64,000 bases of DNA, from NCBI RefSeq assembly GCF_021134715.1, contig NC_060020.1:4526001-4590000 (forward strand), given 5' to 3'. Made by a program: the position numbers and the translations under genes. Source of the stretch: Daphnia pulex (lineage: Eukaryota > Arthropoda > Branchiopoda > Diplostraca > Daphniidae). The notes below the pieces were generated by a model. The model did not search any database. It was given only the letters and a program-made list of their open reading frames with translations, and had not been told where the DNA came from. Positions 11,701 through 23,700 of the stretch are shown here, piece by piece; the first letter of the stretch is position 1, and every line of letters begins with the position of its first letter.

Positions 11701-14700
11701 TTGAGAGAGAATATCTCGGCAAATGAGACGACTGACGACTGGTGGGGAGAGAGAATCTTGACGAATGAAATTCGCTCTCTCTCGCCGGCGAGCAAAGCAT
11801 CGAAGAAAGAAAAAAGAAAATAAAAAAAAGGAATCCACGTTATATCTAAAAGGAAAGAAGAAGAAGGCAGCACACGAGTGGATGCTGGAGTGGCGAGTGC
11901 TTTCGACAAACGATGTGCGCGACGTGCTCCCGTTGCCCGGGTAACGTGCGGGAGACGGGGCAGAGAGGGGAGTAGTAGTAGTAGGAGAAGAAGAAGAGAA
12001 AGGCCACCTGAATTACTCCTTTCTCAAGAGGGCTTGGCTGCTTCTGGGGGTCTTGTGTGTGTGCGTGTGAGCGCGCTCCTCGAGAAAAAAAAAGAAAAAA
12101 AGGAGAGTAACAGCAGCAGCAGCGACGTCGACGTTCCTCGTCTACTGTCCTTCTCTCCTAGTAGAGTCGCTCGTCGTCGTTGGCTTCAAGAAGCGAAACG
12201 TGACGCTTTCTTTAGTTCCCTCAACCGTACACAATTGCTTCTGCTGCGTCTGTCTGTCTGCTCTCTCTCTCGCTTTTCCGAGACGCGCACGCACACATAT
12301 ACACAAACTGCGCCAAAAAACGTTATCGGTGGCTCCTTTGTTGGGGCGCAGTGTACATAACCGGCTCCTCTTTTCTTTGCCGTTACCTCCCTCCTTGTTC
12401 CCCTTATACACACGAATCTAATAACGCAATTTCCCAACTTGAAAACGCAACTTCCATTTCCATGTCCTTTTTTTTCCCGTCCATTTCTCGTTGACAGGTA
12501 GTTTAGTTGCACAACGACCTTTTTTATTATTCGTTTGAAAATTCGATCAATTTTAAAAAAAAGAGGCTTTCAAAAGAATTTTTTAATCAGCTTTTCGTCA
12601 CTATCCGTCGGCAACAGCGTCGTGGCCGTGCTGTTGATGACTTGAGGTGAAATGGAACGTCAGAAACGTCTGGTGAATATTATTCAAAACCGCAAGCTGA
12701 TTTGGTAAACATGCGTATCGCTGGCTCGTTTCGACGGTGGTACATACATTATAAGTGACGTGTGTGTGGTAGTAACTTCGGCAAACGACACAACAATCAG
12801 TGCCAATCATGCAGTTTTCAAAAGCTCTTACGACTTAGACTACCAGAGATAAATGGGGCGTTGCGCTTCATAATGGAGCAGCGCATCCTCGTCGCCTGTG
12901 CACAACACAGTAGGGGGAAAAAAAGAGAGGGGGGAGGTGGCGGAGGGAGTCGTGCGCACAATAGACAAATTATCTCTCTCCCTCGACCGAACGGTAGAGT
13001 CGATCGACTTGGGTGACGGGACCTAACACACACACACACACACACACAACCATCGAATAGATTTTTACCCTTTTTTTCCCTATTTTCGGAAGGACATTAG
13101 AAAAAACGAGTCAACTACACCAGATAACTGGGCAAGACTCGGGGAAATACGAGACGAATATTATTAAAGGCGAGTTGAAGATGAACGTGCTCGATAGCCA
13201 CAGCAGCATTCACAAACCGAGATTTGTCTGTATTTGGACTGCCTAACTTGCTGCGTCATGCCCATTTCTCTTAGCCACAACATCAAACAGTTAGTCCTGC
13301 CAGTAAGCAAAGTCTCTACTACCCAAAACTATCGTCACATCCCTTACGAAAACATTCCCTTCACGTTGTTCCTTTTTTTTCTTCCTTGGACGCTATTCTT
13401 TCCGTCGAAATATCTCAGTTATAAAAATGCATAGAAATCCCCTCTTTCCTCGTCGAACGCTCTCTGATGAGTCTTGTATGGGGATGGCCCGATCCGTGAT
13501 TTGTCAGATCTCAAAGAAAAACAACCAGCCCGCATTCCAAGGTGATTCTTCCATTCTTGCCCACCTTTTCTCAGACGCTATGAATAGAATGGCCCTTCTC
13601 GATTGACGACATTTTGAAAGAAGAAAAAAGAACGAGACGGGGAAAAGAAAAAAAAAAGATTTTTGTGAAAATAAAAATGGGAAGAATTGAAAAAAAATAG
13701 GTGGGATGAAGATGTGTTATGACTTCTGACGGGTTAAAAGGGAGGGGTGACAGTTATCTCCTGATCATCGAGTCTGAATAGACTGAAAGTACGGTTTTGG
13801 CAAAAATCAGTGAACACGAGTTTGACCACAACTTAAAGGGGAGGGCAAAAAATCAGCACATGTCAAATGTGATGGCCATAAGTGGGTATACTTTACTCGA
13901 CATCCCTCCCTCCCCTTTCAAACCTTTGGTCGACTGCAAGAAAAAGGCTAGAAAAGAAAAGTGCCTTCCCTACCTGAGGGGAAATTGTCTTGGAATGTAC
14001 GGGACCTACCGCAAATACAAATTGTAGGGGTGTTGCTCTTGAACTTAATAAGGTCCCATCTGTTAAAAATTCCCTCCTACCTAGCGAATCCTGTCATTTC
14101 CTCGCAAACTACGCATTTCCTCGGGCATATATGAACCATAAATAATAGCATATAAAAGAGTTTTAGAAAGAATTTTGCTTTTACCTCCTTGATGGTCTCT
14201 ACGCGACATCTGGTGTTGGTCCGAAGAATCAAAATACGCAGCCGCTGAAGACATAGGTCCACCCATTGGACGAGGTCCCTGTCCCCCCCTTGGCGGGAAT
14301 GGTGCAGGAGTATAAGGTCTTGGACGCGAATGATGTCTGAAATTATATGAAAACAATTGAAAAGGTGAATACAACTTCACAATGGTAAAAAGTAACAGGC
14401 AAAATAACTAACCCCAGCATACGATGACCAGCAGTATGAAGTTGTCCTCTTTGGTTTGAACGTGACATTCCAATCTGTGGTCTCCAAGGTCCGCTGTTAC
14501 TTTCGTCAAAATCTTGTGGCTTCAATTCTGGTTTAGGGACTCTATAATTGAGAAAGAAGGAAATGTGAGCAGCTATTGCCAATAAAAATGGTCATACACA
14601 TGATTTTGATTTTTTTAAATGATTAGATAAATTAAATAAAAAATCGAAGAATTTCAAAAATATTTAAATCAAAGTCAAAATCATACAAAACCGATTTCAA

Positions 14701-17700
14701 TCGCAAAAGATTTTGCCAACACTGGCTCTTGGTTTTACTCGAACAAGAAAACACTTACATGGCTCCTTCTAAGCGGCAAGCTGGATATTTGAAATTTATG
14801 TCGTCCGGCATTGGATCTCGATAATTTAAGCTACAAAAATCAATAAGGGAAACTATGAATGAGGAAACAACCCAATACTATAATAGTGTAATATTACGTA
14901 CCAAACGACGTGGCAGTCATAAATGGGTTCCAGCCCTTGAACGGGAGATTCAAGCGTTCTGTAAAAATGAAAACGGCGATTAGATATAAAATAATGAAGG
15001 AAGTTGATGAAAGAAAAACTTACTCTCCAGCCACAACGCACTTCTCGGAGGCAAACACCAACCCCGAAATTCCACTAAAGTAGGAGGATTCCATCTTGAA
15101 AGCTACAAATTCTTCGTCGGCACTGTTCGCAACTTCTCCAGCCAAACCTCGCAGAAAGTCGTAGCCTTTGTGGTGTTTGCCCACGAAAATCTGATTTTCT
15201 CCAAGGACATTTCTACGTTCTGTAAATTAAAAAAAATAATAATAAAGTCACAGGACGAGAGAGAAAGTTTGGTGAAAATGATTTACTTTCGTCTTCTGTT
15301 AGTTCATCAAAAAGAGACTTGACGGCTTTCTTCAGGCGCTTTTCGTCAACGAAAGGCAAAAGAGCAACGCCTTGCCAGGCAAATTTCTTGCCGTTCAAAT
15401 CTATTTTGAAGTCTTCCGGGTAAAAGTCAATAATTGGAGATTCCTGTGAATACAACAAACAAACCAGATAAGATAAGATACATACTTAAAAATGCAATAA
15501 AGTACTGACCGGATCAACCATCAGTTCTCCCCAAGGCTGAGGAACATGAGACCGACTGGCCGCAGGAAAGACGCCCATAAGTTGTTCCAGAGGACGGAAC
15601 TGTAATAATTTTCAAATATTAACACAGTGATAAACAAAAAAAGAACTTTGAACTATAGAACTTACTGGCTTGGTCCCTTTCTTAAAAATGGTTATTACAG
15701 AAGAAATATCCAAAAAGTCTGAAGCGAAAGGAGCGTAGTGGTACGGGAAATACCATTTCCATGATGGAACACCCTGTAAATCAAAAAATTCCAAATAGTA
15801 GTATTACTTCAAAATTATAATGCAAAACAAACTGGATTACTTGATAATAGTACTGGAGAACCCAGCATAATCCCCTGACATATTCGAGGGCAACTTTGGA
15901 CCGAAATTCTTCATCAGTGGGCGGAACGGCGAATTTACTTTCGTAATATCTCTCCTTGAATCCATCTTCCCACAACCGCACTTCGTCGTGGCTGAAATCA
16001 TCCTCGTCGTCGTCATCTCGTTTGCGCTTAACTCCCTGTTCATTGTTTGAAGCGCCCGACTGTACTGTAACTTCAACTTTTTCAACGACTTCAACTTCGT
16101 CAGTCTGTAAAACGGAAATAAAATGTGTGAAATTTACGAAATGAAACGGATAATAATGGTATGTTACTAACCGCTGACCGCAACATTGCCTTTAATTTCA
16201 TGGCGGCTTCTGTATTCTGTGCTTGTTGGCGGCCTTGAAGAATTTCTTGGTGGGCGTTTGTTATGCTTGGATTGCTAAATCCTCTGCCGACAGCACGAGG
16301 TGCAAATTGCCCTTGAGGTAGATGTGCGGGTCGGCTTCCTCCACCCCTTCCAAATCTCTTGTTCTTGTTTCTCATACGTTGTCTATAATGCAAACAGTTA
16401 CTGATAAGCATTCAAACCACACTATTTGCAATCTCATTTTTATACCTGAAACTGAGTTCGTCCTCTTGACGTTTTTTGAAGATTTCGTCTTCGGCATGTC
16501 CAAGTTGTGATAGAATAATCTGAACTCGCTCCAAGTTGACGAACCCACTGTCTGTCACCCATCCCTTTAATTGAAATCAATGAGGTTAAAAACAAATCAA
16601 ATATCAATATTGCATTATTAAAAATAACCTTAGTCTTGTAGACACAATCTTTGTAGAGATTTACGAGTCGGTCAATAGCACCTTCTCGAATTTCTAATGA
16701 CGGAAGATGAGGTAGAAAGTCGTTGCCGACGAAGAAACACATGAAGACCCAATCGTCTATGGCACGTTCCAAGTCATATTCAAACGGCAAATTTGGCATC
16801 CGCAGCTCCCTTTCCAGATACTCTCTGAGCACGTAGAGGCGAACGAATATGTAGTTCTGCTCGGCTGCTATATTGGGCCCGATTTCGTCGTTCTCTCCAT
16901 ACTTTGTGCGCTCCGCCCCTTGACAGTCATTCAGATCGTGACCTTGATGATCCATCAAATAGAAAACGGTTTAGTTCACGTGATGTCTGACAGGAAACAA
17001 ACAAGCAAGCATACCTATCTGGTTACAAATTTCACATGGTCTAGGTTTGTTTGGTTTAAATTCTTCACGAATAATAGTGAAATTCGGCTCATGGGTAGCT
17101 AACCCAAGCATGATCAAATCTGCGTCAGCACCGCACAGGACATGTCTGGTGTTAGGATCGTGGCTGGGTTGAGCTCGCTGCCGGCGAATATAGTCCATGA
17201 TTTTGTGTTCTCCCTCTCCAGGAACGTTGGCGTCTGAGAGGATGACAGAAACGTTTTTCCAACCAGGGTCGTTGCGTAACCTATCATGCACATAATAGTG
17301 CAAGCAGGCTGACAGTCTGTGCATAAACGGCGTGCCCTGTGAAAGAAGATGTAAATGAATTAGTAAATGTTATTAGATGGGCAATTAAAATGAACATTAC
17401 TGGAGTGATGCAATTGCTGTCGAAATGTTCTCCTTTGCTTTTCTCCGATGGAACATATGCTCCTCTTGCCATAAGACTTTCCCGGACTGTAGCAATGGTC
17501 ATTACTTTTTCGGCTATTTCTTTAGAAGCTCTGAATCGTCGGGAACGTTGTTGGTTCATTTTAGCCCTCGGTGCCTTAGATGTTTACAAAAGAATTCATG
17601 AAATAACTTCTTGATTTGCACGAATGGTGTCACTTACCACTCCATCAATAGCCATGTACAATAGTTTCCTGGGGCGAACAATGGCAAACATACGATCAAT

Positions 17701-18091
17701 ACATTCGAAGATGGCAACCATCATTTCATCCTCATTTCTTGGAGCTGGCCTGAAATTCATGATTAGTCATTAGTTAACACAAGTCAACAGGGTTTTTAAC
17801 TTGAAAAAAAGATGGAACTTTACCTATCCTCAGGATGTGTGCACGGATGAATGATGCCATTCATGTCCAGGTACAGATTGTCGAACTCAACCCCATTTGG
17901 GTTTGGTTTGGAAACATCAACTGGCAAAGCTTTTCCATCTGGACCATGTCTGACCTATACAAATTTAACAATTTAAATGGCTGACACATGTTTTTCACTT
18001 AAATATTAGTGTTTACCTTCTCCTCGATACAGTCGCAAATAACAGAAGGATATTTCACCGTGAGCCATCTAAAAAATGCTGGAACTCCCAT
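5704..18091 (-). CDS. Xrn2: 5'-3' exoribonuclease 2 (XRN2/Rat1)
   Basis: Nuclear 5'-to-3' exoribonuclease that degrades 5'-monophosphate RNA, including the downstream cleavage product in torpedo termination, and trims rRNA. Twenty exons (minus): 18017-18091, 17824-17954, 17638-17749, 17401-17574, 17015-17336, 16629-16942, 16446-16564, 16172-16382, 15841-16104, 15666-15773, 15510-15599, 15287-15443, 15024-15219, 14902-14958, 14759-14830, 14413-14541, 14185-14336, 7399-7579, 6081-6183, 5704-5772. Total 3036 nt, 1011 residues (human XRN2: 950). The start [10 protein letters not shown] is the family N terminus. XRN_N motifs follow in order: [47 protein letters not shown] and [11 protein letters not shown], carrying the acidic metal ligands. 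An acidic KRKRDDDEDD linker sits near the middle and the C terminus is rich in RGG, Gly and Pro. Exons 1-17 are secure. Exons 18-20 lie beyond a 6.6 kb intron and are joined by matching phase and the continuing RGG composition, so they are less certain. Confidence 0.9.
9084..9107. repeat. GAA trinucleotide repeat
   Basis: About seven to eight GAA units followed by A-rich sequence, inside the large XRN2 intron. Confidence 0.75.
11932..11945. promoter_or_regulatory. Perfect palindromic X-box (RFX-type site)
   Basis: The sequence GTTGCCCGGGTAAC is a perfect inverted repeat and fits the RFX X-box consensus (GTNRCC, short spacer, RGYAAC) at every position. RFX factors control ciliary genes in animals. 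It lies in a CpG-containing block inside the large XRN2 intron. The nearest recognised coding exons are more than 2 kb to the right and 4 kb to the left, so the target gene is unknown. Confidence 0.55.
13026..13049. repeat. CA microsatellite
   Basis: About twelve CA units in the large XRN2 intron. Similar CA tracts occur near 28731 and 36240. Confidence 0.85.
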
Positions 18092-20716
18092 ACTGACTAA
18101 GTTCTACAGATGGAAACTGCTTGTTTCCAACAACAGATTTCTTAATAAGTCTAAACTGTCAAAGAGTAAATCAATCAACTCAGTTTAAAACAAAACCGCG
18201 TCTATTTCCCTCTAACACCTGCGCCTGCACGTTGTCGGGCTCGGGCAATATACCTTTCTTGCAATTTTGGAAAACGAAAAGCAGACGCTACCGAAACTAC
18301 TACTACTACTCTGTACAACGTTGAAGTCCGTTCTGACCCGGATTTGTTTTATGCGTTTAAAATTCTGAAATGCCAAAAAACTTCAATAAGAGTCGAAAGA
18401 AAGAATAACACATTATGTGGGAATTCAAGACTAATGAATTTACAGCTACTATAAATAACCGTGTCGTTTCTTGGCATTGTTTTACTTTTTCAAATTACCG
18501 AATAACTGTTCACCCTCATCGATATGTCATAAAGCGCTCGTGAGATGACATCCGAGCAAGAACCATCAGCGACCGAAATAGAGCTTGTTCATTCGTCAAG
18601 GGGGAAAAAAAACAAAGACTAAAAATACACGGTAGGAAAAATTCTAAATTCATAATAAACATCGCATATTCCTCACGTGTTTGCCACAAACGTGATTGCT
18701 ATCTGGTCCTCCGTATAAGACAACGTCAAACGAGTCAATATAGTTGGATCGACTTGGCAAAGAGCACGAGCGCATTCATCGCATCGGAAATCCACGAGCA
18801 AACACAGCAGACACGCCATTTCAAAAGGAGCAATCCGTTTTGATCAGGAAATGTCCCGCCTTTTGTGCATCGTAGCATCATCTCACGGCAGTCTGTAACT
18901 TTGTTGGATGGGCCTCTGTTGGAAGAAAGAGCTCGGTACACATTCTATACAAGAAGTCGGTATTGATTTATCGACAGACCCATCTTTGCTGATCACGCAG
19001 AGACAAAATTGGCCACTAGAAAAGCCTGGGGCGGGATCGTTTATACCTCCGAAAAAGAAAACAACAAAACGTTCGACGATGACGTATATCCAAGAAACAC
19101 GCCCTTCTTCCTATGATCGCTAATCCGAAAAGTCAGCATAATATTTTTCTCTGGCTAAATGGTTCATGTTTTTAAAAAAATATCATTAAACTGCGCGGTC
19201 ACTCGGTGATGTACGCATCCGAAAAAGGTTATAACATATTGTTTCACAGCCCGAATGTAACATACAGGGGCTCTGGCCTTTCTAAAACAGCTATATAGTA
19301 CACTGCAGTACTTCCGAGGCAAGTTTTATTGAAAGTCAATGGACGAGGAACAACACGCCACCGGCCATCCATTTGCAATTTCTTTTAGCGGTTCAATATA
19401 ATATACTTTAAGAAAGACAAGGCTGTTAGTTTCCCCGGAGCCATTCCATAACAACCGAATATATACCAGCGGGTTAATGAAAATTTTCTCTCTTTTCAAG
19501 TACTCGGTATACGAATCGACTAAAAATTTCACGTTCCCGATGCCCCCGCTGTGTAACACAATAAAAACGAATAAAGAATAGTGAAACAAATAATTAATGA
19601 TTCATCCACACAACATACAATTTTTTTTTTTTTTAATCCAAATCAAAACCAGGTAGGGAGAATAAACACAAATTGGAGAAAGTAATAAGAAAAATGACAG
19701 ATTGTAAGGGGGATAGACGGACGGCGCCTTGTTTTTTCTTTTCTGATTTAATATTTCACATCATTATTATTATTACTATTATGACGAGATGAAGGTGAGA
19801 GAGAATGAAGACCACACGCAACGATTTCGACTACGAAAAATGATTTAAATAAAAAACACACGCGCACACATCACACACACAGAGCTGCATTATTGTTGTA
19901 TAAAATAAATATATACGAACATTGTAAAGAAAAGTTTAAAAAACGGGTAGGTGATCTTTTTTTTTTTGTCTTTTTTCAAACAACCATTATGTACGAATGT
20001 TAAGAAAATTACTAGAAAAAAGAAACAAAAAGGGGGGAAAAATCAAAGTCAGATCCGTCACTGTTGCATAGCCCGTGGTATATATATAGTATACTTCTTT
20101 CGATTATTGTACAGCGCCAACAAAATCAGGTGGGGTGCGTGTAGGGTGTTATATAGTGTCATGATGATTGGTTTGCTTGATTTTATTATTTTTCTTGATT
20201 TAATTTTGTTGATGCGGAGATGCTGGGTTGATTCAAATTTTTTCGTAGTTTTATTTCTTCCGTTTGTCCTCGTTTGTTTCAAGTGTAAACTGTGTTGGTG
20301 TGAATGTTAAGGGTTGGTTTTTTTTTAGAACGTCTCGCAGCGAAAAGGTATTTACACACAAAATGTGGGAGAGAGAGAGAGAGAGACCAGCACGAAGCGA
20401 GTGCATCTGTGCGTGCAACATTCACGAATATATTGCTCCCCGAAACAACAACAACATGGGGGTTAACAAATTTGTGTGTCTGTGTGTGTGTCTCTCGCTG
20501 TATACATACGTCTGTATATATGTTTTGATAGATCCTATGTATAATTTTTTGTCTTTTTCTTGTTTTAAAAACACAACACCATGATTATGTAGAGAGAGAG
20601 AGAAAGAACGAGAGAGAAAAGTTAAAAAGAGTCTTGGGTGTTTGTATCCCTTCTTCCACCAATGTCTGTGTTCATGTTTTCCGATGTGTAGGAAGAAAAG
20701 AAAAATGAATTGCTGT
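18092..20716. other. Spacer between XRN2 start and ERR stop
   Basis: No coding exon recognised. The XRN2 promoter and 5' UTR should lie just above 18091. No TATA box is obvious there. The right part is probably the long 3' UTR of ERR (minus): it is AT-rich with CA and GA tracts, and a minus-strand AATAAA occurs as TTTATT at 19325-19330, about 1.4 kb past the ERR stop. Open frames such as 19951-20310 plus look like chance. Confidence 0.55.
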
Positions 20717-23700
20717 TCATCTCAATGGCGATTCCAGCATCTCCAAGAAAAGTTTGTTCATGGGAACTCGAGAATCACGACGGACCAGAGCCCAGAACCG
20801 TCTCAGTGAACTATCGACTTGCCGGATGCACGGCATGCACAGCAGCAAGTGTTGCATCTGCTGGCTGGCTCCGCTCCCTTGTCTATTGAATAAAATAAAA
20901 ACCGACACGCAATTTCCCTTTGGAATTAGATTGGATCAACGAATAATTAATGTTTATTTATATATATACCTTAGAGCTGCCGAGCAATCCGATAGGGCGG
21001 CCAGGACCGTTTCTCTCAATTTCTTCACGTGGGCCATGCTCTCGACTCGGACGTCACAGTTGACCAGCACGAGGGCCTTCAAGAGATAGTACTCCTCACG
21101 GGTCACCGAAAGCTGCTCCAGCCGCTGGGCTATTTGCACGCACTGCGTGAAAAACGATATTTTATTTCATTTTTGTTTTAATTTTCTTTTTCTCGGGAGT
21201 TCTAGTGCGTGCACACAAAAAGAGATTTGATCTGATTGAGCCACCAACCTGGAAGAAGAGTTCTTCCATGCCGCATTCGCGTGCTTCCTTCTCGTTCATG
21301 CCAAAGTCAGCCGACCATTGCAATTTCGGATTGCTACTGTTCAACGGGATGGAGCGGAAGGCCAGCGACAGGGTCAGTACCTCCGGCCAGCTCGTCTGCA
21401 GCAGCCTCATCTGGTCGTTGAGGGGCATTTCCAGAAACCCTGTCACGTCAAGGGAAAGAATAAGAAGAAAAAAGGGGAGACATTTTCCCATTACAAAAGG
21501 AAGTCATGTCACAAAAGCGGAATTGGATTCGGAAGGCTGCATCCATTCTCTGGACACACACGTTATATTCCCTAGACAACTCCCAACAAATCCGGTGAAG
21601 CATTGTGGATGGGGGAAAAATTCAATATTTCACCTGGAATCTGTTTTGCCCAACCAATGGCGGCCACCAATTCCCGATCGTAGAGTTCGCTCAATGTGCA
21701 AAGGATCCGCAACGATGGATCCATACTCGAGGCATCGCCTTCCGGCCACAAAATGTCGACCGTCGTCAACATTTCGGGTTCACACTGTCCCAGCGTGTTC
21801 AAGATTTTGTTATCTGCAACAACAAAACAAATCAAAATAAAATAAAATAAAGTTGGCTGATATTGGATTCCAAAGTTCGACGGAAGACATTGATCGTACG
21901 GCTAGAGTCGTGTGTTTGCATACCTTCCAGCGAGACTTTTTTGACGGGTTGAGGATTGACGTTGTTGGAATCGGTCGATCCGGCCTGGGTTCCGGCGTTG
22001 TTGTTGGCCGAGGCTGGCGTGGTTGTATACGGCGTCACGCGCCGGTACTTTTGCCTTCCTCCGCGAACGCGATCCAGCCTGACGCCTTCTTTCAGCATGC
22101 CCATTCGGATGCATTTCTGGAAGCGGCAGGCCTGGCAAGCCTTCCGCCGGCGCTTATTGATCTCGCAATCGTTGGAGGCCGGGCACGTGTATTCGATGTT
22201 TCCTGCAATGGAAATTATATAACGCCCATAAGGCACCCGAACTTTCCATCACACCCTCAATATCCTACAACAAGAGAAAATGGGAAAACCGATCGGCAAC
22301 AAAAATACAACGCCATGATAACGGAAACTCTCGTCATCACGTACGTTGTTGTAATTCGTTGGCATGATCCACTGGTATAATAAAGCTAATGAAGACGAGA
22401 GCTACTGCACAGTGATTACGTAATGCATCTCTCTGTGTGTGAGAAGACTGGCACCAAGTAATCAGAAGCTCCTTAACGAAGTCTTTTAGGTAATCAAAGA
22501 TGGTTGGGTTGGGTTGGGTGGAGAAGATGGTTGGGAATGCTAGTAGTCAACTTTACCTTGGATGGTTCGTTTGAAAAAGGCTTTACAGGCCTCGCACGAG
22601 GCAACGCCGTAATGGAAACCCGAAGCAACATCGCCGCAGACGAGGCACAGCCGTTTGGGAGCGTCTTCGTCTTTGAAATTATCACTCTGCGTGTGAAATC
22701 AAATATATGTGTTATTTAGACAACAACGGCAACCCATTAGAACAGAAGAAAATAGGGTAAGACGATGCTTAAAAATAAACAATAGGTCGCGCACACAAGT
22801 GATCGACAAAACACCCAAAAGTGTTATGGCCACCACCTCAGCTGCCCAGATCTGGGTCTCATCCAACTATTTTTATTTATTTTACTTTTTCCTTCTCTGC
22901 CAGTCCCCTTTTTACGTGTGTGTGTATGTAAAGGAAAACATAATAAAAGCAAAGAGCATACACACCCGTAACTCTGGATATCTTTGGATATATAACAACA
23001 TAAACTACGATTGCACAACCTGAGAGTTTTCGGGGCGGACACGGTCGCCACCACCGAACGATATACAAAGCCAATTAGCGATTGTCACCGGTCCAAAGAT
23101 TCCCTATATACCCCGGGCAGCAGCACATCCTCCCCCTTTCCCGCTAACAAGCACATGAAGTGTGAAAGGTCATTGGTTAACGTGACGAAAATGAAGACAT
23201 CAACTTGAATCAAAGAAAGGAATTCACATCCATAAGATAGTCAATAACCTACATCGTAGCACATTACATGGCCCATCTAAAAATAGCGACACACACGCGC
23301 GCGTCCTGCCATGAAAACGGCTCAAAACACCATTTTTCACTAGTGAAAGGTTAGATGGGGATCGAGAGCGCATCCAACTTTAGATTCACGTTCTTAAAAT
23401 GAGCCGAAAAAGAAAACAAATAAAAAAGACTATAACTAACTACACATACCTGAGCCGTTCGGTGGCGATTGGGAAATTCATCAGCAGCCGGCGCCGTCGT
23501 GGAAGAACAGTGGACGTACTGTTGCTGTTTGCCATCCAAATCGGCCCCGTCGTCTGGCTCGGGACTCGAATAGGAGCGGGAGATCGAACGGCACAGTCCG
23601 GTCGACAACGGCGATATGTCGGTGGAAATGTCTGTCTCTTCGGCTGCTAAACTTGGCTCCTGAAAAATACAAACACAATTAATTTCTTTGCTTTCCTCTT

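Larger units (their letters stand above)
7580..14184 (-). other. 6.6 kb putative intron 17 of XRN2
   Basis: Every other XRN2 intron upstream of this one is under about 150 nt. This gap is purine/pyrimidine-skewed with many GA, GAA and CA tracts and shows no recognisable exon on either strand. A GC-richer block near 11.9-12.3 kb contains a perfect X-box palindrome and many CpGs, as promoters often do. Open frames there (for example 11878-12360 plus) are Arg/Ser-rich low complexity. Either it is one long intron, or it hides the promoter of a separate transcript that owns the RGG exons at 5.7-7.6 kb. Confidence 0.55.

Noticed and set aside
11878-12360. 160-codon Arg/Ser-rich open frame on the plus strand
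   Set aside because: Arises from purine-rich and CpG-rich sequence and several trinucleotide runs; no conserved domain. Minus-strand frames overlap it.
21205-21840. 211-codon plus-strand open frame
   Set aside because: It is the antisense shadow of the ERR ligand-binding-domain exons.
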